From Sarocladium kiliense (lineage: Eukaryota > Ascomycota > Sordariomycetes > Hypocreales > Sarocladiaceae), in the NCBI GenBank assembly GCA_030734395.1, contig JAUZTG010000035.1, positions 45,035 to 109,034 of the forward strand: DNA of 64,000 nt, read 5' to 3'. Every line of letters starts with the position of its first letter. Position 1 is the stretch's first letter. Shown piece by piece: positions 34,190 through 45,154 of this stretch. The position numbers and the translations under genes are program-made. The notes below the pieces were generated by a model. That model ran no database searches and had not been told where the DNA came from. It saw nothing but the letters and a program-made list of their open reading frames with translations.

Positions 34190-36402
34190 TCAAGCTCCTC
34201 GAGCACCGCCACCCTGTTCTTGATCCTCGGGCCACGCGCCTGGCACCCCTCCGCCGTCCGCGTCCTCTTGCTCATCTTCCTCGGCATTCGCGTACGCCGC
34301 GGCGTAGGCCTCTGGTGGCTGCTCACCACCTCCCAAGAATTGTCTGAGCAACGCAAGCATGCCGGGTCTGCCAGCGTGTTCTTCTATGTCCCTTGCAAGT
34401 TCCGCGTCATCTTCCATTATCGCCGCCATCTCTTCGTCCGTAAACCCATTCCCGTCGCCAGCACCACCACCATCTGCGCCGACTGCAGCAGCTCTAGCTT
34501 GCTGACGGGCGAGCATGTTATGCAACCTTGCCTCGATCTCACTCGCCGGCTGTGATGATCTCTGTTCGTCTTGGCCCATGAACGGCAGCTTTGTACCTGT
34601 ACCGGTGAAGATGTTCTCCTCCAGTGGCGGCGGTAGAGGGTCGAACTCATAGTTAGGCTGCATGTCAAGATATTGCCGCGGTGCCGCCGCGATCAAGGAC
34701 GTTTGGCCCTCGAGGAACACCAGCCGCGTCGCCCCCAAATCCGCAGGAGGGTCATCGGCGGGCAGCGAGGCTGTGTCCACGCGGTCGAGCTTCTGCGCCA
34801 CGGCCCGCAGCAACGCCGTGACCTGCGGGGTATTCCAAAGATCCTTCATCTGGTATATATATAGTTTCACCCAGAAGGAGCGGGATGGGGCATCTGAGCT
34901 AATTCCCCACACGGAGGGTGGCGCGTCCATGTTGAGCTCGGAGAATAATGCGCAGTAGAGCCATGGCACTCGCTTGATGCCCGCCTCAAGGGCTTCCTGC
35001 GCACCCTCCAGATCCTCCAGCTGCAGCTTGGCAAGCACGATGCTCTGTCGCAGGTACATTGTGTCCCTATTGTCGCCTGTCTTTTCGAGCTCGTCCACAA
35101 ATGCGATGAGCCAGTCCGGCTGGTAGGCTCGAACAGCCAGGAAGTGAATGTAGTGTCTCATCCCGTAGGGGTCACTACGGTCCAACGCAAACAGTAGCTT
35201 AGCCCATTCAAGAGCTGTCCTATATGTCCCCTTACGAACAAGACTGCGCAGGTAGTGGTATCCAGCTAGCCAGAATTGCCTGTTCTCCGGTCTGCGGAAG
35301 TTGAGGCGCGCACGTCCTCGCTCCATATCCTGACGGAAGGCGTTTGTAACCACACGACCAAAGGAGAAGAGGGCACGCTCGCAAAGCTCAGAGGCGAGTG
35401 CCATATTCTGATCCTGCTTGGCCACATTGCTGACTTGCAGAAGAGTTGAAACGTGGTAAGCTGTGACAGGCAGAAAGGACATCCAAGGTCAGCGAGCTAT
35501 TCTGACGATATCAGCAGGTGCGGTGGTGGGTGAGACTCACGAGCTTCTCTCATCAGATACACCATTCGCATAGGATCTCCGACCTGAACAAGTGAAAAGA
35601 ACAACGCCTGCACCGCGTCATAGTCTTTCTCGTGCACATAAGCATACTCCGTAGCACCTTCTTCCCCCTCCGCCATTCCGATGGCCTTCAGCGTTAGTCC
35701 TCCTGTAGTCGCCAGTGGCCAGTGATCCTTGCCCTGGATGAAAGGGTTTCTCCGTAGAGACACCTCGGGTAGCTTCCTGCCCTGGGCAGAGAAGCTGCGG
35801 ATGAAGCCTTCGAGGTCGATGTTTTGCGTACCGCGGGCACGGCGTGCGTTGGCTGCTTCTTCTTGCTCTTCGGCTGTGGCAGACTCGATAATGTCGCGGC
35901 CAAAGAGTTGGCGCATCTCATTGATGGCTTTGAGGTGGTGGGTGTTGATTCCGAGGAGTTGATCGAGACGGCGGCTGTATGAAGAGGTAGATTCTTGGCC
36001 TTCATCAGGACCGCGACGTGGTGCAAGGTTGAGCTCCTTGAGAGCTTTGTCGATCTCATCTTGACCGTCATCCTCGACTGGCTCGGGAGTCTCAACCTTG
36101 GCCTGTTTTGCCTTCTTCTTCTTCTTTTTCTTGCTCTTCTTCGATGACGACAGTTGAGGGCTGTCTTCGGCCTCTTCCTCCCTGCTGGGGGTCTCTGGTG
36201 TTAATTTGACGCCTTGATCGTCGTCCTTATCCTCATCCTCGTCTTCGTCTTCGTCCTCTCCTCCCAGCGCTGCGAACAGGCTAACCTTCGGCTTCGGACG
36301 CAACTCCGGTTCCGAAAGCTCCTCTTCGCTGTTCTCCTCTGGTGTCTGGGCCGCCTCCAGTTCCCGCTGTTTCTGCAGCTTGCGAAGCTGACGAGACGAC
36401 AT
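34190..36402 (-). CDS. RQC1: TCF25/Rqc1 family, ribosome quality control subunit
   Basis: Two exons, 35541-36402 and 34190-35460, with an 80-nt intron; 710 residues. The start is MSSRQLRKLQ, the usual family start; an in-frame TTG lies seven codons upstream. The splice acceptor is the pyrimidine-rich TTTCTGCCTGTCACAG, and the join restores the conserved PYHVSTLLQVS. The N-terminus is strongly charged, with a Glu/Asp-rich run (EDEDEDEDKDDD) and then a Lys-rich run (KKSKKKKKKK). The C-terminal two thirds are the helical TCF25 domain, including LFFSLVQVGDPMRMVYL, ERALFSFGR and YHYLRSLVRKGTYRTALEW. In yeast, Rqc1 works with Ltn1, Rqc2 and Cdc48 on stalled 60S subunits in ubiquitin-dependent removal of nascent chains. 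Human TCF25 is the counterpart. Confidence 0.93.
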
Positions 36403-37343
36403 CTTGGAGGGGTTGTCGACCAACCGTCAAGCCACGACAGGCTACTCCGAACCAAGAGGTGAGGTGTGATGTGGGATGCTCTGGCTGACGAAAGCAAATA
36501 GATGTCTAAATTCTACGGCAGAGCGAGGGCTCGAGCAACAGATATCACTTGGGAAAAGAAAGCCTCTCAAGTAGGTTTACCGAAATCGCGTGTGTCACGC
36601 CGGCGAACCATGACGTCTGCGGGGCACCAGGACAGTCCCTGAAAATTCTCACCACTGAGGGTCAGCGCATCACCGAAGACAAACTGCTAGGTAGCTGTTT
36701 CTATTTTTCACGGGCAATCTTTTGCCAGCCCGTATATCTTCTCTACAGATCCCATATCAGAATTTTGTCTATTAATTTACGGGTATCGGATCTTGTAGAG
36801 CTTGCAGAATGTTCACAGGCGTTCTTCATTTACTAAATCACGATCATCTTAGGGTAGGAACCACGTCAACGGATGGCACAGCAGATTGGCAAAAGATTCT
36901 CAGCTTGGTCAACTGAGCTGGTTTGTATTGTATACAATGCCTATCAAGCCTCCTCTTTGTCAGATATTTTGAACTTTCCTCGCACGTCTGGCGTTGCGAA
37001 AGCGCTCGATCGTCGCCGTAGCCTGAAGACCCTGTTCCGAGGGCATTCATTCCTACGAACATGTCCTCGTAACCTCTCCGTTGTGTTGTCCTCGAAATCC
37101 ATGCTAATCCGTTGGACAAACCCTTGACGCCATGTGCCGCTCTCCCGTGTACAATAAAAACAAAAACGCTGAACCGCTCCTGTTCAGCGCATTGAAGCCA
37201 TAACGCGCAGGTAACCCCTGTCTTTTGACGCGACAATGTCGACATGGCCACTGCGTCCTCGTCGTGATCCATAAGCTCATTGCCAATACCTCAATTCGAG
37301 GATTCTTGTGCAGCATAGCTTGCTGTTCCCAGCATACTCTGCA
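36403..37343. other. TCF25 upstream region and Scd6 3' flank
   Basis: About 940 bases. It should hold the TCF25 promoter and the Scd6 3' untranslated region. Short frames on both strands have no family signal. Confidence 0.5.
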
Positions 37344-39249
37344 CTATTGGTCGTCACCTTGCTGTTGATATTGCGGCCGGGGTCCACCACGTCCACGACC
37401 GTAGCCCCGACCTCGTCCGCCGCGGCCTCTTCCACGACCACGGTAGTTGCGGTAGCCGCCATCAACACTGCCCTGTCCGAATGTTTCCATGTTCTTGCGC
37501 TGCTCTTCGCCACGCCACTCACGGCCGCCTGGTTTTTGACCACCGTTTTCCGCACGCTCTCTAGCCTCGCTCGAGATATTGTCGAAGAATGAGCTTGACT
37601 TATTGTAGGCGACCTGCGCACCGGAAGCGGTTGCTGGCTCCTCAGGCTCGGGAGCGCCATCGCCGTTCGGTGCCTCAGCAGGCGGTGAGCCAGCTATGGC
37701 CTCCTTAACAATGTCCTGCTTGTTGAATTTGGCGTTCGATTGCATGAAATCGAAGTCGGAGTCGGGGACTTCGACCTTCGGCGCTCCACCTGGTCCCGTC
37801 CGGTTACCGCGGCCACGACCACGGCCAGCGGCGCCACCTCTTTCAGCATTCATCTTCATCTCATTAACCTTGTTGGTCAAGTTGTCCATGGCGTTGCTAG
37901 TGTTTCCAAGCTGCGCCATCGCAACAGCCACTGCTGCCCGAGCAGCACTGGTGGCATCTTGAACACTAGTGGGCGGCTGAGCAGAAACAGTCGTCTGCAC
38001 TGTAGCTTGTCCATTCTTCTGTTCTCCGAGACTGAAGGGCTTGTGAGCAGCACCACCGAGAGGGATCACAGGGTTCGGGCGGTTGTTCCTAGGTCCAGCA
38101 GGTGGGGCGCGCGTAGTCTTTCCGCCTTGAGGACCTGCCTCAGCAAGCTGCTCGGCAGTCTGCTTGACCTCATCAGCCGACGGCTTTGATCCCACTGGAG
38201 GACTGGGTGCCTTGCCTTGCTGCCGGTTTGGCTGAGCAAGGGACTTCGGCTCCGTCGGGGGAGCTTGTGATGGGGTACCAGACTTCTGTTGGTCTTGCTG
38301 GTTGCCGCCGGGTCCCATCGGGCCACCAGGACCACCCGGAGGTCCGCCTGGACCCGGCGGGAAGTTTGGGTTGCCCCATGGGCCGGGACCACCTGGACCA
38401 GGGGGACCTCCCGGGCCACCTTGAGGAAAGCCTTGCCCAGGAGGGTACCAGCCAGGCGGAGGAGGGTAAGGCATGTTGCCGAAGGCTGGAGGAGGACCGC
38501 CGCGGCCCCATTGTCCAGGTGGTGGTGGGCCACCATAGAAGTTGTTGGGGGGAGGATACTGTGGTTGACCGTACATGCCCGGCGCGTTCTGGTTCGGGGG
38601 CTGGTCACGCGGTTTCGCTTGTGCCTGTTGTGTACAGAGAATCAGCAAAATTGGATCTTATACCGGAATTTCAGACAATGAAAGCAACTTTGTGATCCTG
38701 TGATCAGAAGGAAGGCAACGGAAATCTCGACATCGTTTTTGCGCTTTCCGACAGTGACATGTTTTTACATCCGCAAATAATTCATCATGAAAAGGATTGA
38801 AGTACACGAAAAGGGAGATCAGATGGACTTACTCCGACAATTGCTGGGTCATTCGGCATAGCGGCGGGTTGGTTCTCTTTGCCAGTGGGCTGCTCCTCAA
38901 TTCGAAGATCCTTCACATCGCTTCCGCGGAAGACGATGTACTCGTAGACCTGGTCTGAGGCGGCAATTTCCTCGTCGGGATTGCCTTTGCGACCTTCAGA
39001 GCCGAACGACCGCACATTCTCAAGGGACACGGTCGACTCGTCCGAATTGATTTCATGGAGGGTGCCAACATAGCTGTTGCATGTCAGCATTGCTTCTTGA
39101 GATGTCACAAGGTGCGCGCAGACTTACCGAATGTCACTTTTTGAGATGAGAGATATCCGTGATCTGTAGTTTGATCAGCATTGAGCTTCTCAAGGCGCTG
39201 ATGATGCCCGACGGGAGAGTTCGATGTCGTACCCTAGGAAGCCAGACAT
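37344..39249 (-). CDS. SCD6: Scd6/LSM14 (RAP55) family mRNA-repression protein
   Basis: Four exons: 39233-39249 (17 nt), 39128-39163 (36 nt), 38833-39073 and 37344-38624; 524 residues. The two tiny exons are supported because joining them rebuilds the family start MSGFLGSRISLISKSDIRYVG. This leads into the LSm14 domain block VGTLHEINSDESTVSL. A long Pro/Gly/Gln-rich middle follows, then the FDF core DSDFDFMQSNAKFNKQ (near residue 384), the FFD box SSSFFDNISSE (near 447), the TFG box KNMETFGQ (near 476), and a C-terminal RGG tail. Scd6/LSM14 binds eIF4G or 4E-T and the helicase Dhh1/DDX6 to repress translation and promote decapping in P-bodies. Its RGG tail is a likely arginine-methylation site. 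Introns are 69, 54 and 208 nt. Confidence 0.95.
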
Positions 39250-39962
39250 TGTGCGCGTAGGGCCACGTTGAGCACGCAACAAGCTTTGAGACGACTATGC
39301 TAACAATGGAAGGGAAAGAAGAAGCAGAAAAAAAGATCGCAGATCGAACGAAGATACGGAGGATAGGAGTCTTGGTATCGGGGGAGGTAGGGTGAGGAGG
39401 AGAAAGCGCAAGCGCGCGGCGGGTAGAGTTTTTGAGGATGAGAGGAGCTAAAACAAGAGGCTGGATGGAGGGAGATGTGGTGGGAGATGTTGTGGGAGAT
39501 GTGGTGGGCAGAGCTGAGCCGGTTGTACTACGGAAATTCATTTAGGTGGGGTTATGAAACAAGCCGAGCTCAAGGCAGCTGGGTCGAACAAAGCAAGACT
39601 GCTATGTATGAAGTAAGGGAGGAAAATCGCTTGCGAAATATTTCGGAAGGGACTTGAACCTGACAGCGAAAGGGATTCCCATTCTAAGGTGACGTGTGTC
39701 GCTTTGAAGCTGCTTACTCTTGTTCACTGATATAAGGTAGATACGAGGTATTCACGACATGGACATACGACTGTTTAGCTCCCAGGGCAAATGACTAGCT
39801 TGTATTATTACAACTGTAAGCTTAAGCATCGCATTTGGTGAGGAATTCTTATCTCTTCGCGAACCAAGCGAGTGTCCGAGGCGGCTCTAAACGAGCAAAA
39901 GACTGACAAAAAGTACAAGTATCCCAGATTGAAACCCCAGACGCCGAAACTGCATGCTCTCC
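39250..39962. promoter_or_regulatory. Scd6 upstream region
   Basis: About 710 bases between the Scd6 start and the Vti1 stop, both minus strand. It contains a three-copy 12-bp repeat at 39471-39506, within about 260 bases of the Scd6 ATG, so likely in the leader or promoter. No gene seen. Confidence 0.5.
39471..39506. repeat. Three tandem copies of a 12-bp unit
   Basis: GGAGATGTGGTG, GGAGATGTTGTG, GGAGATGTGGTG in succession, upstream of the minus-strand Scd6 gene. Confidence 0.9.
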
Positions 39963-40762
39963 CTACCTAAACTTGCTGACGATGACCGCAATAATGAGAA
40001 GAACGAGAATTGTGATGATGGCGATCGTAATCATCCGGTTTGTGGCCATTCTTGAGAAGACGTAAAGTTAGCACAATGCCATTGAACAAGAACAAAGATC
40101 AGATTCCCCAGTACCTCCTTGCCATGCCCCGCAAAGTCTTGACGCTCCGGTCTACATAGCCTTCGCTCTCCAAGAGGGTATCATGGGTGTGCTGGATAGT
40201 CTCTCGCTGACGGTGAAGGTCTGCAAGCGTCGAGGCACCGACAGACTCCGTCTCATTGGCAAGAGCCTGGCTGTTCTTCAACCGCTGGGTACTCCGGTCC
40301 AGCCGTTCGGTACCAGAGAGCAACTGCTGGCGCTGCTCGAGATGAATGTCAGATGCCCCTGAAGGCTCGTCTGTGTAGCGGGAACCGAAGAGCGCAGATC
40401 GATCGGACGAGAGGTTTTGGAGTTTGCGACGGGCACTGTCGATATCGGACTCGCTGTTGCGGAATCGCTGGTTGACCTTGGCGCGCGCATCGGTTGGGAT
40501 ATTTTGCTTTTCCAGTCGCATCTGACCGAGCTATATCCAGCTGTTAGATGAAGAAATGCGAGAGTCGCAAGTCGCTACGTACCAGTTCGTCGGCCTCTTC
40601 GAGAGCTCTCTCAGCTTGGCTGATGGCAGACTTGCGCGGTTCGCCAGAAAGCTCGGGAATTTGGTCGAGTTTCTGTGAGAGGTCTGCTTGAACGAGCTTC
40701 AGCTCAGCCTCGTAAGAGCTGAATAGCTCGGAGCCAGCGTCGGTATCGAGGGGGTTCGACAT
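39963..40762 (-). CDS. VTI1: v-SNARE Vti1
   Basis: Three exons, 40583-40762, 40115-40530 and 39963-40050; introns of 52 and 64 nt; 227 residues, close to the yeast protein. The first exon carries the N-terminal Habc-type helix (ELFSSYEAELKLVQADL, ALEEADELL). The second carries the Qb-SNARE helix around DLHRQRETIQHTHDTLLESE and DRSVKTLRGM. The third codes for the tail anchor MITIAIITILVLLIIAVIV, ending SKFR. The Gln of the SNARE zero layer should lie within the ERETIQ-like region, although I did not align it. Vti1 pairs with several syntaxins for Golgi, endosome and vacuole fusion and is essential in yeast. A CACGTG element lies about 255 bases upstream. Confidence 0.96.
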
Positions 40763-41832
40763 CGTGGCGGGAGTACTGTGGTGCGCTCAAAGAACGGAGG
40801 GGGTCGGCTTAAAGGGCGAAAGGACGGAAAGACTCGCGCAGAAGCGAATGCGAAGAGGAAGCTACTGAGAGGAACAGGCTGCAGCGCTCAAATGGTCAGG
40901 TATTCGGTCGATGGGAGTTTGTCGTACATGAATGGAGATCGTACCCGGATTGCGGCGCTGTGGCAGCCGGGATGGCCGTCGTCATCCGCTCTGGACCACC
41001 AGCCACACGGGCGAGCCACGTGACCGAATCCACCAGCCACCTCTGGACGACCATTTGGACCCGTTTCCAGACGAAAATTAGCTAGCTCTTCTTTTCTTTT
41101 CTCTTCAAGAAATTTTGATACCCCCGGCAGAAGAAAATCAAGGCGCGGCGTCTTCTAGACAGATCTTTCTGTCGATGGCGTCGCGTTGAACAAACCGGGC
41201 AGAGGAACTGCATTTAACTTTTGTTGCTTGCGCGGCGCTTCTAAGAATTGGTGACTCGTACCGACGTTTCCCGATCCCGTTGAGTGCTCGACATTCCAGC
41301 CTGGATGAAGCTTAGCTGTAACCATGAGTACCTGGTATCTAATAGAGTCTAATTGTCGTAGTGACAGACCGCTGTTTTCAGTGACTGAAGCCAAGTCGTG
41401 GCACCGGAGCCGCGCATTGTGTCCTCAAGGTAGTTTCGACCCACAGCACAAGTCGTTGACTGTCTCGACGACCTTCACCGCCGCAACGACCCAGTGAGCC
41501 TGGATCTCTCATAGCATACTTGAATGCTTCGTGGGTCCTGTAGAGCCATGGGGAACGGCGATGAGCGTGCCACGGTCCACGCTTTCCTTCATCGTCTCGA
41601 ATGCTCTCGTAGGTCGTCTTCGCGAGGCAAGATCACCTGGCCTTCTCTACACCTCCATTCCTCGACCACAAATGATGAACAGGCTCTGTCAAACAGTCAA
41701 TCCTCAAAGCTTGCTGTCATTCTCGATCTCCTGAGAGGAATTTTCGTGCACGAACGTCTCAGGCACGCAATCTCCCATGGCGGGTACGTGGCAAAATCGT
41801 AGTGATATCATATAAACTAAGGGTATCAAGTC
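40763..41832. promoter_or_regulatory. Vti1 upstream region and PIG-L 3' flank
   Basis: About 1.07 kb. It holds the Vti1 promoter (including the E-box at 41017) and, near 41.5-41.8 kb, overlapping plus-strand frames without recognisable motif. No gene called. Confidence 0.5.
41017..41024. promoter_or_regulatory. CACGTGAC E-box upstream of Vti1
   Basis: CACGTGAC is the classic Cbf1/bHLH core with a preferred flank. It lies about 255 bases upstream of the Vti1 start codon. The position fits a promoter element; binding is inferred. Confidence 0.4.
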
Positions 41833-42891
41833 CTAACTAACTCTTCTCAAGGTGTTGAACCAAACATATCTACTCAAGACCATGTAAATGTTCCGGTCCC
41901 AGGTATACTGACTCCAGTGGCTTGCAAAGGCTGCACGAGTCGCCATGTACTGCGACCACGTACTGACCACGAGACCCTCGCCCCCTGGCGCAGCCTCCCC
42001 ACCGGGTAATGTACCCTTAGACAGTGCGTTTCGGGCAATGAAGAGAAGTGTCGTAAGTGGCAGGTCCCACAGAAACGTATACTTCCTAATGAGTGAGATT
42101 GTGACCAACTCAAAGACGGGCGGTGCAGAACTATCGCTCTTGGCAAGACTTCTGCGCCTTGTTAGTTCCTCGTAACCCGTAAAGGTCGTATAATTGGAAG
42201 ACTGACCGCAGCGCATCGCTTATTGCACGGTGGTTCACGTGCCCCGAAACGCCACCATCGTCAAAGGTAACAATCTAGAAACGTTCGGTTAGTTGCCAGA
42301 ACAGGGATGTACAGTTTGCGCCGTGTGAGATTGCGAACGAGCTTACGGCATCAATTTCCCACTGCTTCACATATTCTTTGACAGTTTCTTGAATGGGCTT
42401 ACTGGCCCACCATTTGGCAGGATCATCTTGGAGCTCTGGGTGGTTGTTCGTCAAGCACCTTGAAGGGTCGATGCGCAGGGCCTGGCATGAGCCCTTGAGC
42501 TCTTCGTTGCGTACCTCTCCCAGGCCATAATTGTTTCCTGGACTGTCAGTCGAAGTACTGTGAGGAGGATAGATTTCGACTTACCAGTTGAGAGCACCAG
42601 CAATCCTCCTTTGGTCGCACGATGTGCGTCAAGGATGCCTAGTAAGCTTGGTGCGAAGAACAAACACTCGTCATCGGGATGTGCGGTGACAAGCAGGATG
42701 TTCTTTGCATGTGCCAGCCCAAGTGGCGCAAGACCAATGCCGCTTCCAACAATGTATGCGAGGAAGATCTGCAAGAAGATTGGCCATAAGCAAAGGATGA
42801 TGCCAATGCGAACGATGGTGGTACGGCGACGACGGTTGGCAAAGCACAGCTGTCGAAACTTCCACCCTATTCGATGCAGTTGCGTTTTCAT
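41833..42891 (-). CDS. GPI12: PIG-L family GlcNAc-PI de-N-acetylase
   Basis: Four exons, 42585-42891, 42347-42537, 42207-42274 and 41833-42157; introns of 47, 72 and 49 nt; 296 residues. The first ATG is at 42891 (an earlier in-frame codon is TTG). An N-terminal membrane segment (IVRIGIILCLWPIFLQIFLAYI) is followed by the metal-binding motif AHPDDE near residue 70, NNYGLGEVRNEE, IVTFDDGGVSGHVNH with the second zinc-binding His pair near 178-181, and the family block FELVTISLIRKYTFLWD. This enzyme removes acetate from GlcNAc-phosphatidylinositol, the second step of GPI-anchor synthesis, on the cytosolic face of the ER. It is essential in yeast. Its start lies 521 bases from that of a GT32 gene on the other strand. 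Confidence 0.95.
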
Positions 42892-43412
42892 GATCACCAA
42901 GAAAGTCCCCTTCTTTGGATCATGCTATGATATGATTAAATGACGAAGAAATGAAGAGAGCGTGAGCGTGGACTCAGGAATAAGGCGTTGGAATCGAACC
43001 TTAAATTGGGCCCCCCTCGGGCGTATGGGGGGGGGGACTGACGCGGCGCACCGTCTGCCGCGGAACCCATTCGCCTCGACCACTTCGGGGCGCTCCTCTA
43101 ACCGTGCGACTTAGGTTTTGGAGCCATTCCCATGTAATATCCTATCCTAGTCTGAACCCTTAGTGGAGTCTCTGGGGGTCTAGAGTTGCCGTTATGCCGT
43201 TGATGGGGATGTTAGCGATGGGGAGGCGCGGAGACTCAAATATAAAGCGTTGCAATTATTAGAAACGTCTAAACCTAAAAGATCTGACCCAGCTGACTGA
43301 GACTTTCGGACGGTCGCGATTTATGAGTTATTGAAATAAGAGCAGAGAGCGGTGTCGTTCAGATCTCATTGAGAGCAAGACCTCTCTCTGTTCGTCCTCA
43401 ACCACTGTCAGT
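42892..43412. promoter_or_regulatory. Compact divergent promoter, PIG-L / GT32
   Basis: Only about 520 bases between two opposite start codons. A run of ten G residues at 43027-43036 lies near the PIG-L side. No TATA-like element stands out. Co-regulation of the two genes is possible. Confidence 0.5.
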
Positions 43413-44387
43413 ATGAAAGCCTACGCTCGATTCCAGCACCGCCTACGCACCTCACCAAGTCTTATATACCTCACCTTTCTTATTATTGTCGCCGCAATAT
43501 GGACCTTTCGAGAACCGCTTCGGCGGTCCTGGACCCTAGCAGCGTTCGAAGTGATCTGGAGTCACAACGCTTCCGAGTTCGTCTTATCGAAAACACACGA
43601 TGATTTCGATGTCACCATGGCCACATATGATCGGTCAAAAACAAGTGCAGCCCCTTATGAGGATCGAGTACCGCCGATTCTGCATCATATTCTTCTAGGC
43701 AACCAAAACAAGAGCATGTGGAAGACGGAGTGGACAGATGCGCGAAAAAGCTGTCTGGACCGTCATCCCGGATGGGAGGCTATGCTCTGGACAGACGAGA
43801 ATGCCGAGAACTTTGTAGCACAAAACTTTCCAGATCAGCTTCCTCTGTGGAAAGGCTACAGGTATCCGGTGGAAAGGGTTGACGCGTTGAGATACATGGT
43901 GTTGTATTACTACGGCGGAGTGATTCTCGACATGGACTTGAGGTGCACGCGAGCCCTTGGACCACTGCGACGCTTTGAATTTGTTGCACCGGAAGCATTC
44001 CCTCGTGGACTCTCAATCGGGTTCATGATGTCGGCAAAGAAGACACCGTTCTTGCGCGACCTCGTGCACAACCTCGCAGTCTACAACAAGCAGTGGCTTG
44101 GCCTGCCATATGCGACGGTCATGTTCAGCACCGGGTGCCACTACGCGTCAACAATCCACGCCTACCAGGCAAATCGAACCGAGCTCAAGATCTTGCCTGG
44201 TCCGCTGCACAGTCTGAGCGGCCGCGTGAAGACGCCCCTATTCGAACACTTGGGCAGCTCCTCGTGGCATTCCTATGACGCGAAGCTTCTGCCCAAAGTT
44301 TCGTGCTATGTCCGTGGCTTATTCGCATTTGGTATGCTTGTGGCTGTGGTCGCTGTGGTGAGACGACGACGAATGCGACTTCGCTAA
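43413..44387 (+). CDS. GT32 glycosyltransferase, MIPC-synthase-like (SUR1/CSH1 family)
   Basis: Single exon, 324 residues. An N-terminal signal-anchor (LIYLTFLIIVAAIWTF) is followed by the Gly_transf_sug domain: PPILHHILLGNQNKSMWK, HPGWEAMLWTDENAENFV, YPVERVDALRYMVLYYYGG, and the DXD nucleotide-sugar/metal motif in VILDMDLRC (Asp near 173 and 175). A second hydrophobic stretch, FAFGMLVAVVAVV, near the C-terminus and an Arg-rich end suggest a second membrane pass. This order and size fit the yeast Sur1/Csh1 mannosyltransferases, which add mannose to inositol-phosphoceramide in the Golgi. The OCH1-type N-glycan role is a less likely alternative. Divergent from PIG-L. Confidence 0.88.
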   Translation: MKAYARFQHRLRTSPSLIYLTFLIIVAAIWTFREPLRRSWTLAAFEVIWSHNASEFVLSKTHDDFDVTMATYDRSKTSAAPYEDRVPPILHHILLGNQNKSMWKTEWTDARKSCLDRHPGWEAMLWTDENAENFVAQNFPDQLPLWKGYRYPVERVDALRYMVLYYYGGVILDMDLRCTRALGPLRRFEFVAPEAFPRGLSIGFMMSAKKTPFLRDLVHNLAVYNKQWLGLPYATVMFSTGCHYASTIHAYQANRTELKILPGPLHSLSGRVKTPLFEHLGSSSWHSYDAKLLPKVSCYVRGLFAFGMLVAVVAVVRRRRMRLR

Positions 44388-45154
44388 AACCAAAGCCAAG
44401 CACAGACAAAAATAATTAATGTTAATGCTCCTTGACCAAAAGTCCCCGTGATGCCTGAATTTCCCCCTGCTGGAGACGCGCCATTCGCACGAATCGTACC
44501 TAATCGAGCTGTCGCATCCCGCGTCACAACTGAGCCTAGGGTTTGCGTGCGCGGCTTGACTTACACCATTGCCACGCTAGTCGGGTCTCGCCGTCCTTTC
44601 TCTGGAGAGTGCCACGGTTTGGAAAAAGCGGGCAGGCGGGTGAAATCGATCCGCCGTCACTGAATCAGGGCGAAGTGATGTGCGTCTGGGCGGCCAATGA
44701 ATCTAGCACTACGGCAAGCACCCTGCCGAGTCGACGCTGGTCCCTGCAGGACTAGACCATACCAGTCAAACCTAGTCCGGCTTTCGATAGCCTGCTTGCG
44801 TCAGCCTGAACGCCAACACCAATTATTACACATCCCGTCCGCTTCATCGGCATCTTCATGGGTGCTAGGGCGTAGTCTGGCTATTTCTGCTCGCCGAATA
44901 GCCGCTACCGTCGGGCGAACCTCTCCTGCCTCGCTTGGACAGCTGCCCATGCTCAGCCACGGGGGGGATCCGTAACTCTGGAGCCCATGGCGTGGACACG
45001 ATGTTCCAGAGTAATCGCTCATACAGGCGGATGCTTTTACCTTAAACCCTATCGCTTGAACTAGAATCGTGTGTTCGGCACAAAGAAAGAGACTGTTCCC
45101 ATGCTCATTGAGTTCAGGGCCTCCTGAGCTCGAGGTCTTTTGTCCGTAAACAAT
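44388..45154. other. Intergenic region between the two GT32 genes
   Basis: About 770 bases. 3' flank of the first GT32 gene and promoter of the second. No supported frame or repeat. Confidence 0.5.

Noticed and set aside
36403..36423. Longer start of the TCF25 gene at 36423
   Set aside because: That codon is TTG; the family start MSSRQLRKLQ uses the ATG at 36402.
38066..38695. Frames of 112-180 codons on both strands within the Scd6 last exon
   Set aside because: Low-complexity Pro/Gly codons leave all frames open; they are shadows of the Pro/Gly-rich linker.
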